A stretch of 64,000 bases of DNA from Niveibacterium sp. SC-1 (GTDB lineage Bacteria; Pseudomonadota; Gammaproteobacteria; Burkholderiales; Rhodocyclaceae): assembly GCF_038235435.1 (NCBI RefSeq), contig NZ_CP151275.1, forward strand, positions 2,604,001-2,668,000, given 5' to 3'. The first letter of the stretch is position 1, and each line of letters starts with the position of its first letter. A model generated the notes under the pieces. The model saw only the letters and a program-made list of their open reading frames with translations. It made no database searches and was not told the origin of the DNA. The position numbers and the translations under genes are program-made. Positions 40,521-50,340 of this stretch are shown here, piece by piece.

Positions 40521-41498
40521 ATGAAAACGCCCGCACTCCTGCGTCGCCTCGCCCTTGCCGCGAGCGCCCTCGTCCTGCTTCAGTCCGGCGCCGCACATGC
40601 CGCCGAACGCGTGCGCCTCGCGATCAATCTCGCGCCGGTTTCCGCCCTTACCCTGATCGCCCAGCAGAAAGGTCTCTTCACCAAGAACGGCCTGGACGTC
40701 TCCATTGCCAACTTCAGCTCCGGCCGTCAGGCACTCGAGACGGTCCTGGGTGGAGGCGCCGACGTCGCCACCGCGGCGGAATCGCCCGTCACCGCGGCCA
40801 CCTTCGCCAACCAGAAGGTCGCCCTGCTATCGCGCATCGAGTACTCGCAACTGAAGACCCTGGTCGCCTTTCCCGGCTACAAGAAACCGAGCGACCTGAA
40901 GGGCAAGAAACTTGGCTATGCCGCGGGTACTGGCAGCGAGGTCTATACGGCGGAACTGCTCAAGCGCATCGGCCTCACCAAGTCGGACGTCACGCTGGTC
41001 GCGCTGCGCCCGCAGGACATGGCCGCTGCGCTTGCATCGGGCGGTGTGGACGCCTACAGCATCTGGGAACCGCACATCGCCAACGGCCGCAAGGCGCTGG
41101 GCGACAAGGCGCAGCTGATCGACCTGGAGAACGTGTACGCGGAGACCATGAACATCGTCGTGACCGAGGACTACGCACGCAAGAACCCCAAGGTCTCCGC
41201 CGCGCTGCTCAAGTCCCTGATCGAAGCCGAGCAATGGCTCAAGGCCAACCCGACTGACGCGGTCACCCTGGTGGCAGGCGCGGTCGGCATGAAGAAGGAA
41301 GAGCTCGCCGAGATCTGGGACGACTATGTCTTCGAAGTCGTGCTCGACAAACGCACCAGCGACACCCTGCGCAACCACGCCCAATGGCGCATCGACAGCG
41401 GCAACGCTGCCGGCGGCGCGACCGCAGTGCCCGACTTCGGCAAGGTGATCTTCACCGCCCCACTCAAGGAAATCGCCCCGGATCGCGTCCGCCTCTGA
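40521..41498 (+). CDS. ABC transporter substrate-binding protein, SsuA/NMT1 type
   Basis: 325 residues with a signal peptide (RRLALAASALVLLQSGAAHA, then AERVRL). The fold is that of nitrate/sulfonate/NMT1 binding proteins: LIAQQKGLFTKNGLDVSIAN, SSGRQALETVLGGGADVATA and GKKLGYAAGTGSEVY. It differs from the TauA-type protein upstream, so the operon likely imports two compounds or one compound in two forms. It is followed by its own permease 24 bases after the stop. Confidence 0.88.
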   Translation: MKTPALLRRLALAASALVLLQSGAAHAAERVRLAINLAPVSALTLIAQQKGLFTKNGLDVSIANFSSGRQALETVLGGGADVATAAESPVTAATFANQKVALLSRIEYSQLKTLVAFPGYKKPSDLKGKKLGYAAGTGSEVYTAELLKRIGLTKSDVTLVALRPQDMAAALASGGVDAYSIWEPHIANGRKALGDKAQLIDLENVYAETMNIVVTEDYARKNPKVSAALLKSLIEAEQWLKANPTDAVTLVAGAVGMKKEELAEIWDDYVFEVVLDKRTSDTLRNHAQWRIDSGNAAGGATAVPDFGKVIFTAPLKEIAPDRVRL

Positions 41499-41522
41499 GA
41501 ACGGCATCCCGAAGACCGCGCC

Positions 41523-42299
41523 ATGTCGACGAACGCCCGACGCGAGGCCGAGGCCCGCGTCCATCACATCGCCCGTCTCGCCTCCATTCCGCTGTTGATT
41601 GCGCTCTGGCAGCTCGTCTCAGGGCTGCAGATCGTCAATCCGGTGCTCTTTCCTTCGCCCCTGGTGGTCGCACAGTCGCTATGGGACTACCTCGCGCGGG
41701 GTGAAGGCTGGACCGACCTGGGCACCAGCCTCGTGCGGGTGCTGATTGGCTACACGGCAGGCGCGCTTGCCGGCATCGGCGTCGGCCTGCTCACCGGCAG
41801 CCGCCCTTTCCTCGCCAACCTGCTGACGCCGGCAATCCAGATCCTGCGGCCGATTCCGCCGATCGCCTTCGTGCCGATGGTGATCGTGTGGTTCGGCCTC
41901 TCCGAGTGGGGCAAGTGGTTCCTCGTCGCCTGGGGCGTGTTCTTCGCCGTCTGGCTCGCCACCCACATGGGCGTGCGCCGGGTGAACGAGAACCTCACCC
42001 GCGCCGCGCTCAGCCTGGGCGAGAGCCCGGGCGGCATGCTCTGGTCCGTCCAGCTCCCGGCCGCGGCGCCGACCATGCTCGTCGGACTGCGCACGGCGGT
42101 CAGCATCGCCTTCTACACCCTCGTCGCGGCCGAACTCGCCGGTGCCTTCGCCGGCATCGCGTACCGCCTCGACATCACCCAACAGAACATGCAGATCGGT
42201 CACACCATGGCCGGGCTGGTGCTGCTCGGCGTCGTCTCCGCCTTCGCGGATTTCGCCTTCGAGCGCACGGCAGCCCGCGTGGTGCACTGGTCGAGCTGA
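41523..42299 (+). CDS. ABC transporter permease, SsuC type
   Basis: 258 residues, about six membrane helices. The N-terminal FPSPLVVAQSLWDYLARGEG and the loop AALSLGESPGGMLWSVQLPA are characteristic of the sulfonate/nitrate permease class. It is the partner of the binding protein just upstream and has no ATPase of its own nearby other than the one at 39515. The next gene begins eight bases after its stop. Confidence 0.9.
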   Translation: MSTNARREAEARVHHIARLASIPLLIALWQLVSGLQIVNPVLFPSPLVVAQSLWDYLARGEGWTDLGTSLVRVLIGYTAGALAGIGVGLLTGSRPFLANLLTPAIQILRPIPPIAFVPMVIVWFGLSEWGKWFLVAWGVFFAVWLATHMGVRRVNENLTRAALSLGESPGGMLWSVQLPAAAPTMLVGLRTAVSIAFYTLVAAELAGAFAGIAYRLDITQQNMQIGHTMAGLVLLGVVSAFADFAFERTAARVVHWSS

Positions 42300-42307
42300 A
42301 AGCACCC

Positions 42308-43723
42308 ATGTCCACCGAAATCGGCAGTCTCGACTTTGCGTCCCTCCAACGTGCCTACGCGCAGGGACTCAGCCCCGCCCAGCTCATCCGCGAGGTCTAC
42401 GGCCGCATCGCCGCGCGCGGCGAAGACCATGTCTGGCTTCACCTGCTTCCCGAGCACCGGGTGTTGGAGAAAGCCCGCGCACTCGAAGTCCGCCGCGCGG
42501 CCGGAGAATCGCTGCCGCTCTATGGCCTGCCCTATGGCGTGAAGGACAACATCGATGTCGCCGGCCTACCCACCACGGCCGGCTGCGACGCCTTCACCTA
42601 CGTCGCCGAACGCAGCGCCGCGGTGGTGGCGCGTCTGGAAGCCGCAGGCGCGCTCTTGCTCGGCAAGCAGAACCTCGACCAGTTCGCCACCGGCCTCGTC
42701 GGCATCCGCACCGTCGGCGGACACTGCCGCAACGCGCTGGACGCGCGCTACATCCCGGGCGGCTCGAGTTCCGGTTCGGCAGTCGCAGTAGCGGCGGGCC
42801 TCACGAGTTTCTCTATCGGTTCGGATACCGGCGGTTCGGGACGCGTGCCGGCGGCGCTGAACAACATCGTCGGCCTCAAGCCTGCGCCCGGTCGCGTCAG
42901 CAGCCGGGGCTTCGTGTACTGCAACCGCAGCTTCGACGTGCCGCCCGTATTTGCGCTCACGGTCCCCGACGCCCACGCGGTGCTCGAAGTCATCGCCGGT
43001 TTCGACGGTGAGGATGCTTATAGCGATGCGGATGCGCCGATCGGCGATCTTTCCCTCGATCTCGCACAGGCCGCCGCCCCCTTTCGCTTCGCCGTTCCTC
43101 GCGCCGAGCAACTCGAGTTCTTCGGCGACGAGGCTGCACGCGCGCAGTTCGACGCCGCGCTCGCGCATCTGCACGCGCTTGGCGGCGAATCCGTAGCCAT
43201 CGATTTCTCGCCCTTCCTCGAAGCCGGGAGGCTGGTGTTCAACAGCGCCCTGGTTGCAGAGCGGTGGGTCAGTTACGGCGTGGTGGCGGAGTCGCATGCC
43301 GACCGGGTGCACCCCGCCGTGCTCCAGGCGCTCAGGGCCGCGGGCCGCTACAGCGCCGCCGACGCGCACCGCGCCCAGTACCGGCTACGCGAGCTGCGAC
43401 GCGAGACGCGAGATCTGCTCGCAGGCGTCGACGTGCTCGTCACCCCGACCGCCGGCACGATCTATCGGGTGGACGAAGTCGAGGCCGAGCCGATCACCCG
43501 CAACGCCAACATGGGCTACTACACCTACTTCGCCAACCCGCTCGGCCTGGCGACGATCAGCGTGCCGGCCGGCCTGCGACCGGATGGGCTTGCCTTCGGC
43601 CTGTCGATCTCCGCGCCCGACTACGCGGAGCGCCGCGTCGGCGAACTGGCCGCCCGCTTCCACGCACGCATCGGCGGAACCCTGGGTGCCACCGCGGTCA
43701 GGCTGGAGGACGTCGGGCGATGA
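42308..43723 (+). CDS. Amidase-signature enzyme resembling allophanate hydrolase N-domain
   Basis: 471 residues from ATG at 42308. The Ser-cisSer-Lys triad is Lys79 (YGVKDNIDVAG), Ser153 (GGSSSGSAVAVA) and Ser177 (GSDTGGSGR). GLPTTAGCDAF and GGHCRNALDARYIPGG resemble the amidase half of AtzF/DUR1-type allophanate hydrolase; the C-terminal half of those enzymes is absent. The predicted activity is hydrolysis of a small amide or ureido group, releasing ammonia. The stop overlaps the next amidase start by four bases. Allophanate as substrate is not certain. Confidence 0.85.
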   Translation: MSTEIGSLDFASLQRAYAQGLSPAQLIREVYGRIAARGEDHVWLHLLPEHRVLEKARALEVRRAAGESLPLYGLPYGVKDNIDVAGLPTTAGCDAFTYVAERSAAVVARLEAAGALLLGKQNLDQFATGLVGIRTVGGHCRNALDARYIPGGSSSGSAVAVAAGLTSFSIGSDTGGSGRVPAALNNIVGLKPAPGRVSSRGFVYCNRSFDVPPVFALTVPDAHAVLEVIAGFDGEDAYSDADAPIGDLSLDLAQAAAPFRFAVPRAEQLEFFGDEAARAQFDAALAHLHALGGESVAIDFSPFLEAGRLVFNSALVAERWVSYGVVAESHADRVHPAVLQALRAAGRYSAADAHRAQYRLRELRRETRDLLAGVDVLVTPTAGTIYRVDEVEAEPITRNANMGYYTYFANPLGLATISVPAGLRPDGLAFGLSISAPDYAERRVGELAARFHARIGGTLGATAVRLEDVGR

Positions 43724-45222
43724 GCACACACGTGTATTCCTGGCAGGAGTGGGCAACGTCCTCGGCTTCGGATATCGCGGACGCAGTGCGCAATCGCCAT
43801 GTGAGTGCGACGGAAGTCGTCGCTCAGGCACGCGCCGCGGCCGCCGCCCTGGACCCACGTCTCGCCGCGGTGGTCGAGTTGCTGGACGGCGCGGCGGAAC
43901 CCGCCGACCTGGTCCTCTCCGACTCGCGCTTCGCCAGTGGCGCGCTGGCCGGCGTGCCGCTCTTCATCAAGGACCTGGGTTCCTCGATTGCCGGGCTGCG
44001 GCGCGAGAACGGATCCGCCTTGCATCGCGACGAGCGGGTCGCCCGAACCGACCCCTTGCTAGCCAACTGGCTGAACCAGGGCGTGCAAGTACTCGGCCGC
44101 AGCACCACCGCCGAGTTCGGAATGGCCTACGACACCAGCGCGGTCTATCGCGGGCTGACGGTCACGCGCAATCCCTGGAACACCGACTACACCGCGGGCG
44201 GCTCCTCCGGCGGCGCGGCCGCACTCGTCGCGGCGGGCGTCGTGCCGATCGCGCACGCGACGGACGGCGCCGGTTCGATCCGCATTCCCGCAGCGATGAA
44301 CGGAATCGTCGGCCTCAAGATCAGCCGCGGACGCCTGCCCCTGCCCTGGCATGTCAACGAGCTGATCAACACCTCGATGGTCGAAGGCGTCTTCGCACGC
44401 GCGCTGGAAGACCTCGCCCTCGCCCTGGACGCCGCGAGTACGGAAGCCGCACCCGCCGGCAAGAATTACGTCGCCACGGATTTCCCCACCGCCCCCACGC
44501 TCGCCGCGCTGAAGACGGAGCTTCCACGGCTGCGCATCGGCTTCAGCGTCGACGACTTCGGACGCTCGACGCCTCTCGATCCGATGATCGCCGCCGAGAC
44601 GCGTGCCGTCGCAGACCGACTCACGAACGCCGGCCACCAGGTCGAAGAGATCCGCAGCGCGGACCTGCCCGACTTCGGCGCGATCTGGCGCGCCTTCGAG
44701 ATCTTCTGGGCCGGCATGCGCGCCGCCACTTGGGCCGAGACGCATGGTCCGCTCGACGAAGCCAAGGCGGCGCAGCTCTCGCCGATGGTGCGCGCCTACT
44801 GGCAGGCGAGCGCCCGCTACGGCAAGGATGAGGTGGTCCATTACCTCGCGAGCAACGTCCGCCACTCGCGCCCTTTCGCGCAGCTTCTCGCGCGCTACGA
44901 CGTGCTGCTGCTCCCGGCGACGCCCGCGCTCACACCACTCGCCAACACCAGCCTCTCACCCTGCGTGGCCCACGACTTCGACGCCTTCCTGCAGCGTTTC
45001 CTCGATTTCGGCCGCTACACCATCCCGGCCAACGAGACCGGACTGCCCGCGCTCACGCTCCCTGCGGGGCTCGATCGACGTGGCTTACCGATCGGCATCC
45101 AGCTCTACGGGCGTTGGCGTGGCGAAGCGGCGCTGCTGCGGGCAGGCGCCGCGGTACAGGCGGTGATCGGCAAGGGCCCGCTCGATACCGCGCGTCCCGA
45201 GATCCATGTGAGCCGGCTATGA
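43720..45222 (+). CDS. Amidase-signature family amidase
   Basis: 500 residues from ATG at 43720 (ATGA overlap). Lys in PLFIKDLGSSIAG, cis-Ser in AGGSSGGAAALVAAG and nucleophile Ser in ATDGAGSIRIP, spaced exactly 24 residues as in the family. The C-terminus has FTIPANETG-like GRYTIPANETGLPALTLPAG and GLPIGIQLYGRWRGE. It differs from the preceding amidase, so the two probably act in sequence or on different amides. It is cytoplasmic. Confidence 0.9.
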   Translation: MSTHVYSWQEWATSSASDIADAVRNRHVSATEVVAQARAAAAALDPRLAAVVELLDGAAEPADLVLSDSRFASGALAGVPLFIKDLGSSIAGLRRENGSALHRDERVARTDPLLANWLNQGVQVLGRSTTAEFGMAYDTSAVYRGLTVTRNPWNTDYTAGGSSGGAAALVAAGVVPIAHATDGAGSIRIPAAMNGIVGLKISRGRLPLPWHVNELINTSMVEGVFARALEDLALALDAASTEAAPAGKNYVATDFPTAPTLAALKTELPRLRIGFSVDDFGRSTPLDPMIAAETRAVADRLTNAGHQVEEIRSADLPDFGAIWRAFEIFWAGMRAATWAETHGPLDEAKAAQLSPMVRAYWQASARYGKDEVVHYLASNVRHSRPFAQLLARYDVLLLPATPALTPLANTSLSPCVAHDFDAFLQRFLDFGRYTIPANETGLPALTLPAGLDRRGLPIGIQLYGRWRGEAALLRAGAAVQAVIGKGPLDTARPEIHVSRL

Positions 45223-45353
45223 GTTCCGGCCACTGGATCCTGAGTCTCCTTGCTCTGGCGGTGCTGGTTGCAGCGCTGCGCTTCCCGCTGCCCAAGCCCG
45301 GCAAGGATGGTGACGACACGGAGGAGCGTGCCGACCGCAGTCTCCTTCCGTAG
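45219..45353 (+). CDS. Predicted 44-residue single-pass membrane peptide
   Basis: The ATG overlaps the amidase stop (ATGA), continuing the coupling pattern of the operon. The peptide has one hydrophobic helix (WILSLLALAVLVAALRF, about residues 6-22) and a charged C-terminal tail (KPGKDGDDTEERADR). This composition suggests a real membrane microprotein with the tail in the cytoplasm or periplasm. I do not recognise the family. Too short for conservation to be judged by eye. Confidence 0.55.
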   Translation: MSSGHWILSLLALAVLVAALRFPLPKPGKDGDDTEERADRSLLP

Positions 45354-45423
45354 CGCATGGGGGTTCGCCACAGGGCCACACGCCCGGCAGGCCCGGCACG
45401 TCCCCAGGCTCAGCCCGAGTGAA

Positions 45424-45565
45424 GCCCAGCGTGCGCAGCGCCTCGCGCTAGCGGTCTCGCCCCGACAGGGATTCAGGTCCATTCAGGCGATTGACCGCCC
45501 GCGTGGGGGCTGCCTGGCAAGCGATTGGGCGGGCCGCAAACCTTGCAGCCGTGCTACGGCATCCG
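45424..45565 (-). pseudogene. Relic of the 3' end of a nitroreductase gene
   Basis: Bases 45424-45501 match 50356-50433, the last codons of the intact nitroreductase gene, at most positions (shared CCAGCGTGCGCA, GCCTCGCGC, CGACAGGGATTC). In reverse translation AVNRLNGPESLSGRDR corresponds to AVNRLSGPESLSRRDR of the intact gene; the frame then breaks at a stop. Weaker similarity continues to about 45565. The rest of 45354-45818 contains no gene I can support. Confidence 0.65.
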
Positions 45566-45818
45566 CTACCACGCACCCGTCCGTCTCCTATCCCGCGCGC
45601 CCCATCCGCGCAACCGCGGCGCGCCATACCCGCGCTTCTCGTAGCCAGGTCGCGCCGAAGCGCACGGTGCCGGACGGACAACGCGCATGACTTGCCTTCC
45701 AGCGCGCAGAATCCCGAAGCGCTCCAGAGCCCCTGAGAGAGGGCTTGCCCAAGGGTTCGCATGACGCCCTTGTGGCGGCTGCTAACCGGGACAGCGCAAC
45801 AGCCATGGAGGAGATCGC

Positions 45819-48800
45819 GTGAAGACGACGGGTATACGCTGGCTGGAGGGGCGCCGGCTGCGCACGAAGTTGCTGCTGGGTTTCGGCACCCTCTTCGTCC
45901 TGGCGCTGGCGTTGGGGCTCGAAAGCCTCGCGTCGCAGCAGAGCCTGCTGCTACAACTGGAAACCCTTTATGAACGAGACCTTCTGGGCGTAGGCAACGC
46001 CAAGGATGCGCAGGCCGCCTACATCACCATGGGCCGCGAGCTGCGCCAGGCCCTGATCGCTGAAACCGAGGTCGATCGTGCGGCGGCGATCCTGCGGGTG
46101 CAGGAACAGGACGAAGCGCTGCGCCGCGCGCTGACCGAGTTGCAGCCACGCGTGTTCCGCGCCGAGAGCCAGAGAAGGCTGCAACAGTTCGACGCCGCTT
46201 ACGCGGCCTACAAGCGCAACGTGGATCACGCCCTCGCCCTGATCGGCAGCGGCGACATCGATCAGGCGCGTGCCTTCGTGGCCTCGGAGGACTTCCAGCA
46301 GGTCGGCAACACCGTGCGCGCGCGCATGGAGGAGATCGTGCAAGGCAAGGCACAGGGCGCCCGCATGAATATGGATGAAGCTCGCCAGGCGGCCATGCGA
46401 TCGCGGGCAGAAACCCTGGCGCTGCTGCTGGGCAGCGCGGTACTGGGCGGCGTGCTGACCTGGCTGACGATGGCGTCGATCCGGCGCCCCGCGTTGCGCA
46501 TGCGCGACGCCGTCGGGCTCCTCGCGCAAGGCCGGCTATCTGCCGAGATCCCGCATCAGGACTACGACAACGAACTCGGCGAGATGGCCCGTGCCATCCA
46601 CGTGCTGCAGGGGGTCGCGCAGAACATGGAAACGGAGGGCTGGCAGAAGAGCCAGCTCGCACGTATCTCGGGCGCCCTGCAGACCGCGGACAGCAGGGCC
46701 GAGCTGGCCCGGATCTTCTTCAGCGAAGTGGCCGCGATCATGGGCATCGGCCAGGGCCTGCTCTATCAGCATGACGAAGAGTCAAGCCAGCTGCACCTGG
46801 TGGGCGGCTATGCGCGCCACGAGGCACAGCATGCGCCCGGACAGCACATTGCGCTGGGCCAGGGCCTGGTTGGCCAGTGCGCGCTGGAACGCGCGCCCAT
46901 CGTGTTGGCCCGGCCGCCCGCGAACTACCTGCGCATCGCCTCCGGGCTGGGCGAAGCCGCGCCCGAGGCGATCGCGCTGTTCCCGCTGCTGCATGGCGAC
47001 CACCTGCTGGGCGTGCTGGAACTGGCCACCCTGGCAGGTTTCGATGTGCGCGAGCGGGCCCTGCTGGACGCCCTGATGCCGGTGCTGGCGATGAACCTGG
47101 AGATCCTGCAGCGCGCCGCGCGCGCCAACAGACTGCTGGAGGAGACCCAACGCCAGGCTGGCGAGCTGGAAGCGCAGAAGGCCGAGATCCAGGCTACCGA
47201 GATCTGGTACCGCGGCATCATCGAGGCGGCGCCCGACGGCATGCTGATCGCGGACGAACAAGGCCTCATCCTGATGGTGAATCCGCAGCTGGAACGCATG
47301 TTTGGCTACGCGGCCGGCGAGTTGCTGGGCCAGGCGATCGAATGCCTGGTGCCGCATTCCCTGCGCGCGCATCACCCCGGCCTGCGCCAGGGCTTCATGC
47401 GCACTGGTGGCACGCGTGCCATGGCTGCGCGCCGTGGCGAGCTGCACGGCCTTCGCCGCGACGGCAGCGAGTTCCCCATCGACGTGGGCCTTTCGCAGCT
47501 GCCGGCCCTGGGCGGGCGCGGCGTCTGTGTCTGCGCCTCCGTGCGTGACATCAGTGAACGCCTCGCCGCAGAAAGGGCAGTGGCCGACAGTGCACAGCGG
47601 CTGGACTTCGCCCTGCGCGGGGCCAATCTCGGTTTGTGGGATTGGGACGTGGCCACCCACGTGTGTCGGGTCAATGACATCTGGGCCGAGATGCTGGGCT
47701 ACCGCCCCGACGAAGTGCTCGATGCCGAAGGCAGCATCGTCAGCACCTGGGAGAGGCTGCTGCATCCAGACGACAGCGCCGCGGCGCAAGAGCGCTTCAA
47801 CGCCTGCATCGAAGACCCCGCCCAGGGCGAGTACCAGACCCAGTTCCGCCTGCGCCACAAGAGTGGGGGTTGGCGCTGGATCCTCTCGGTTGGCCGCGCC
47901 ACAGAGCGCGACGAGGCCGGCCGCGCGCTGCGCGTTGTCGGCATCCACCAGGACATCACCGAACGCATGCGGCTGCAGGAAGAAATGGCGCGCGCCAAAG
48001 AGACGGCCGAGGATGCCACGCGGGCCAAGAGCGAGTTCCTCGCCAACATGAGCCACGAGATCCGCACCCCGATGAACGCCATCATCGGCATGTCGCATCT
48101 GGCCCTGCAGACCGAACTGGACAAGCGGCAGCGCAACTACATCGAGAAGGTGCATCGCTCGGGGGAGAACCTGCTGGGCATCATCAACGACATCCTCGAC
48201 TTCTCGAAGATCGAGGCCGGCAAGATGACGCTCGAAGTCACGGACTTCCGCCTCGAGGACGTGATGGATCATCTGGCCAACCTGGTCGGCCTCAAGGCCG
48301 ACGACAAGGGGCTGGAGCTGCTCTTCCAGGTCGATCCCCTGGTGCCCACGGCCCTGCGCGGCGACCCCCTGCGCCTAGGCCAGATCCTGGTCAACCTGGG
48401 CAACAACGCCGTCAAGTTCACCGAGCAGGGCGAAGTGGTGGTGGGCGTCGAGGCGGCAGCGCAGGACGAGCAGTCGGTCGATCTGCACTGCTGGGTGCGC
48501 GACACGGGCATCGGCATGACGCCAGAACAAAGTGCCCGCATGTTCCAGAGCTTCGCCCAGGCCGATGCGTCGACCACCCGACGCTATGGCGGTACCGGAC
48601 TCGGGCTGGCGATCTCGCGCAACCTGGTCGAACTGATGGGTGGCCGCATCTGGGTGGACAGCACGCCCGGCGAAGGCTCGACCTTCCACTTCCATGTGCG
48701 GCTCGGCGTGCAAAGCCAGCCTTCCGCGCGGCGCATGCTGCGGGCCGACGAGTTGCTGGGCACGCGCGTGCTGGTGGTGGACGACAACGCCTCGGCGCGC

Positions 48801-50243
48801 GAAATCCTCTCCGGTATGGCCAAGACCTTCGGCCTTGAAGTGGACGCGGCCAACAGCGGTGCCGAGGCCTTGCGCACGGTGGCCCGCGCCGACGCGCAGG
48901 AACTCGGTTATGACGTCGTACTGATGGACTGGAAGATGCCCGGCATGGACGGCGTCGAAGCCATGCGCCAGATCAGCACGCAGCAACTGAAGCGCACGCC
49001 CACCGTCATCATGGTTACGGCCTATGGTCGTGAGGAGGCGCTCGGCGCAGCGCGCCACCAGGGCGTGGCGCCGGCTACGGTGCTGACCAAGCCGGTGACG
49101 CCCTCCTCCCTGCTCGAGGCGGTGGCCGACTCGCTGGGCAAGAGCGGCCTGGTGGAAACCCGTGCGGTCGAGAAAGCCGACCACCACGCCCAGGCAACCG
49201 CTCGCCTCGCCGGTGCGCGCCTGCTGCTGGTGGAAGACAACGAGCTGAACCAGGAGCTCGCGACTGATCTCCTGCGTGGCGCCGGCGTTCAGGTCCTGTG
49301 TGCCGGCCACGGCCAGGAAGCGCTCGAGCTGCTCGCGCGCGACGCCGACTTCGACGGCGTCCTGATGGATTGCCAGATGCCCGTGATGGACGGCTACACA
49401 GCCACACGGCACATCCGGCTGAACCCGGCCTGGGAGCACATCCCCGTCATCGCCATGACCGCCAACGCGATGGCCGGAGACCGCGAGAAGGCCCTGGAAT
49501 CCGGCATGTGCGACCACGTGCCCAAGCCGCTGAACGTCGACACCATGTTCGCGACCATCGCGAAGTGGGTGACACCCGCCGCGTCCCGGCGAACAGGCGC
49601 ACAGGCGGTTAAAGCCGCGCCTGCAGCCGCCGCCGACCTGCCCGCGCTCGCGGGCATCAACACGGCACGCGGCCTTGCGGTTGCGGCGGGCAAGACCGAG
49701 CTCTACCGTCGTCTGCTACACAAGTTCCACGCCGGCCAGCACGACTTCGCCGCCGCCTTCGCAGCGGCACGGATCGACGCCGATAGCAGCGCCGCCAAGC
49801 GCTTGGCGCACACCCTCAAGGGTACGGCGGGCAACATCGGCGCCGAGGAAGTCGCGACCGCCGCCGAACGCCTGGAGCAAGCCTGCGAACCAGGCATAGA
49901 TCCGGCCATGGTCGACGCTGCGCTTACCCCCGTCTTGCACGCCCTGGCGCCTGTCCTCGCGAGCCTGGCGGCTTGGGTCGCGGCCAACGCCGAAGCCCCC
50001 GAGGACGCCGGGCGGGACGCCACGAACGCGGAGATCGACCCAACCCTGCGGCAAGGTTTGCAAGAGCTGGCGCGCCTGCTGGAAGAATCCGATGTCGCCG
50101 CCGCCGACCTGACCGACGAACTGCTCGCCCAGGCCGGCAAGACGCCTCCCTCGCGACAGCTACAGCGGGTCGCACATGCGCTCGCGGACTTTGATTTCGA
50201 CGAGGCCATGGCGGCACTGCGCGAACTGGGTGTAGCGCCATAG
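45819..50243 (+). CDS. Hybrid sensor histidine kinase (HAMP-GAF-PAS-PAS-HisKA-HATPase-REC-REC-HPt)
   Basis: 1,474 residues from GTG with GGAGGAG just upstream. Transmembrane helices near 18-38 and 198-217 flank a ~160-residue helical periplasmic sensor. HAMP, GAF (about 285-440) and two PAS domains (about 455-580 and 590-720) follow. The phosphoacceptor is His746 ([15 protein letters not shown]). The ATPase has N, G1 and G2 boxes ([26 protein letters not shown]). Receiver Asp residues are Asp1037 ([11 protein letters not shown]) and Asp1184 ([11 protein letters not shown]). HPt His1331 lies in [12 protein letters not shown]. All phosphorelay residues are intact. There is no cognate response regulator nearby, so output is unknown. 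Confidence 0.95.
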   Translation: MKTTGIRWLEGRRLRTKLLLGFGTLFVLALALGLESLASQQSLLLQLETLYERDLLGVGNAKDAQAAYITMGRELRQALIAETEVDRAAAILRVQEQDEALRRALTELQPRVFRAESQRRLQQFDAAYAAYKRNVDHALALIGSGDIDQARAFVASEDFQQVGNTVRARMEEIVQGKAQGARMNMDEARQAAMRSRAETLALLLGSAVLGGVLTWLTMASIRRPALRMRDAVGLLAQGRLSAEIPHQDYDNELGEMARAIHVLQGVAQNMETEGWQKSQLARISGALQTADSRAELARIFFSEVAAIMGIGQGLLYQHDEESSQLHLVGGYARHEAQHAPGQHIALGQGLVGQCALERAPIVLARPPANYLRIASGLGEAAPEAIALFPLLHGDHLLGVLELATLAGFDVRERALLDALMPVLAMNLEILQRAARANRLLEETQRQAGELEAQKAEIQATEIWYRGIIEAAPDGMLIADEQGLILMVNPQLERMFGYAAGELLGQAIECLVPHSLRAHHPGLRQGFMRTGGTRAMAARRGELHGLRRDGSEFPIDVGLSQLPALGGRGVCVCASVRDISERLAAERAVADSAQRLDFALRGANLGLWDWDVATHVCRVNDIWAEMLGYRPDEVLDAEGSIVSTWERLLHPDDSAAAQERFNACIEDPAQGEYQTQFRLRHKSGGWRWILSVGRATERDEAGRALRVVGIHQDITERMRLQEEMARAKETAEDATRAKSEFLANMSHEIRTPMNAIIGMSHLALQTELDKRQRNYIEKVHRSGENLLGIINDILDFSKIEAGKMTLEVTDFRLEDVMDHLANLVGLKADDKGLELLFQVDPLVPTALRGDPLRLGQILVNLGNNAVKFTEQGEVVVGVEAAAQDEQSVDLHCWVRDTGIGMTPEQSARMFQSFAQADASTTRRYGGTGLGLAISRNLVELMGGRIWVDSTPGEGSTFHFHVRLGVQSQPSARRMLRADELLGTRVLVVDDNASAREILSGMAKTFGLEVDAANSGAEALRTVARADAQELGYDVVLMDWKMPGMDGVEAMRQISTQQLKRTPTVIMVTAYGREEALGAARHQGVAPATVLTKPVTPSSLLEAVADSLGKSGLVETRAVEKADHHAQATARLAGARLLLVEDNELNQELATDLLRGAGVQVLCAGHGQEALELLARDADFDGVLMDCQMPVMDGYTATRHIRLNPAWEHIPVIAMTANAMAGDREKALESGMCDHVPKPLNVDTMFATIAKWVTPAASRRTGAQAVKAAPAAAADLPALAGINTARGLAVAAGKTELYRRLLHKFHAGQHDFAAAFAAARIDADSSAAKRLAHTLKGTAGNIGAEEVATAAERLEQACEPGIDPAMVDAALTPVLHALAPVLASLAAWVAANAEAPEDAGRDATNAEIDPTLRQGLQELARLLEESDVAAADLTDELLAQAGKTPPSRQLQRVAHALADFDFDEAMAALRELGVAP

Positions 50244-50284
50244 GCGCCGGCCGCTCACAGGACGGGCGCCCCTATTGCCGGCGC
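50244..50284 (+). terminator. Hairpin directly after the hybrid kinase gene
   Basis: GCGCCGGC and GCCGGCGC pair perfectly across a 25-base loop. It starts at the base after the stop and lies between convergent genes. No T-run. Confidence 0.35.
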
Positions 50285-50340
50285 TCGATCACTTCGGATT
50301 GCGCGAGTGGCCCCCGTCCGGAACGCGGACCGGTCGGGCT

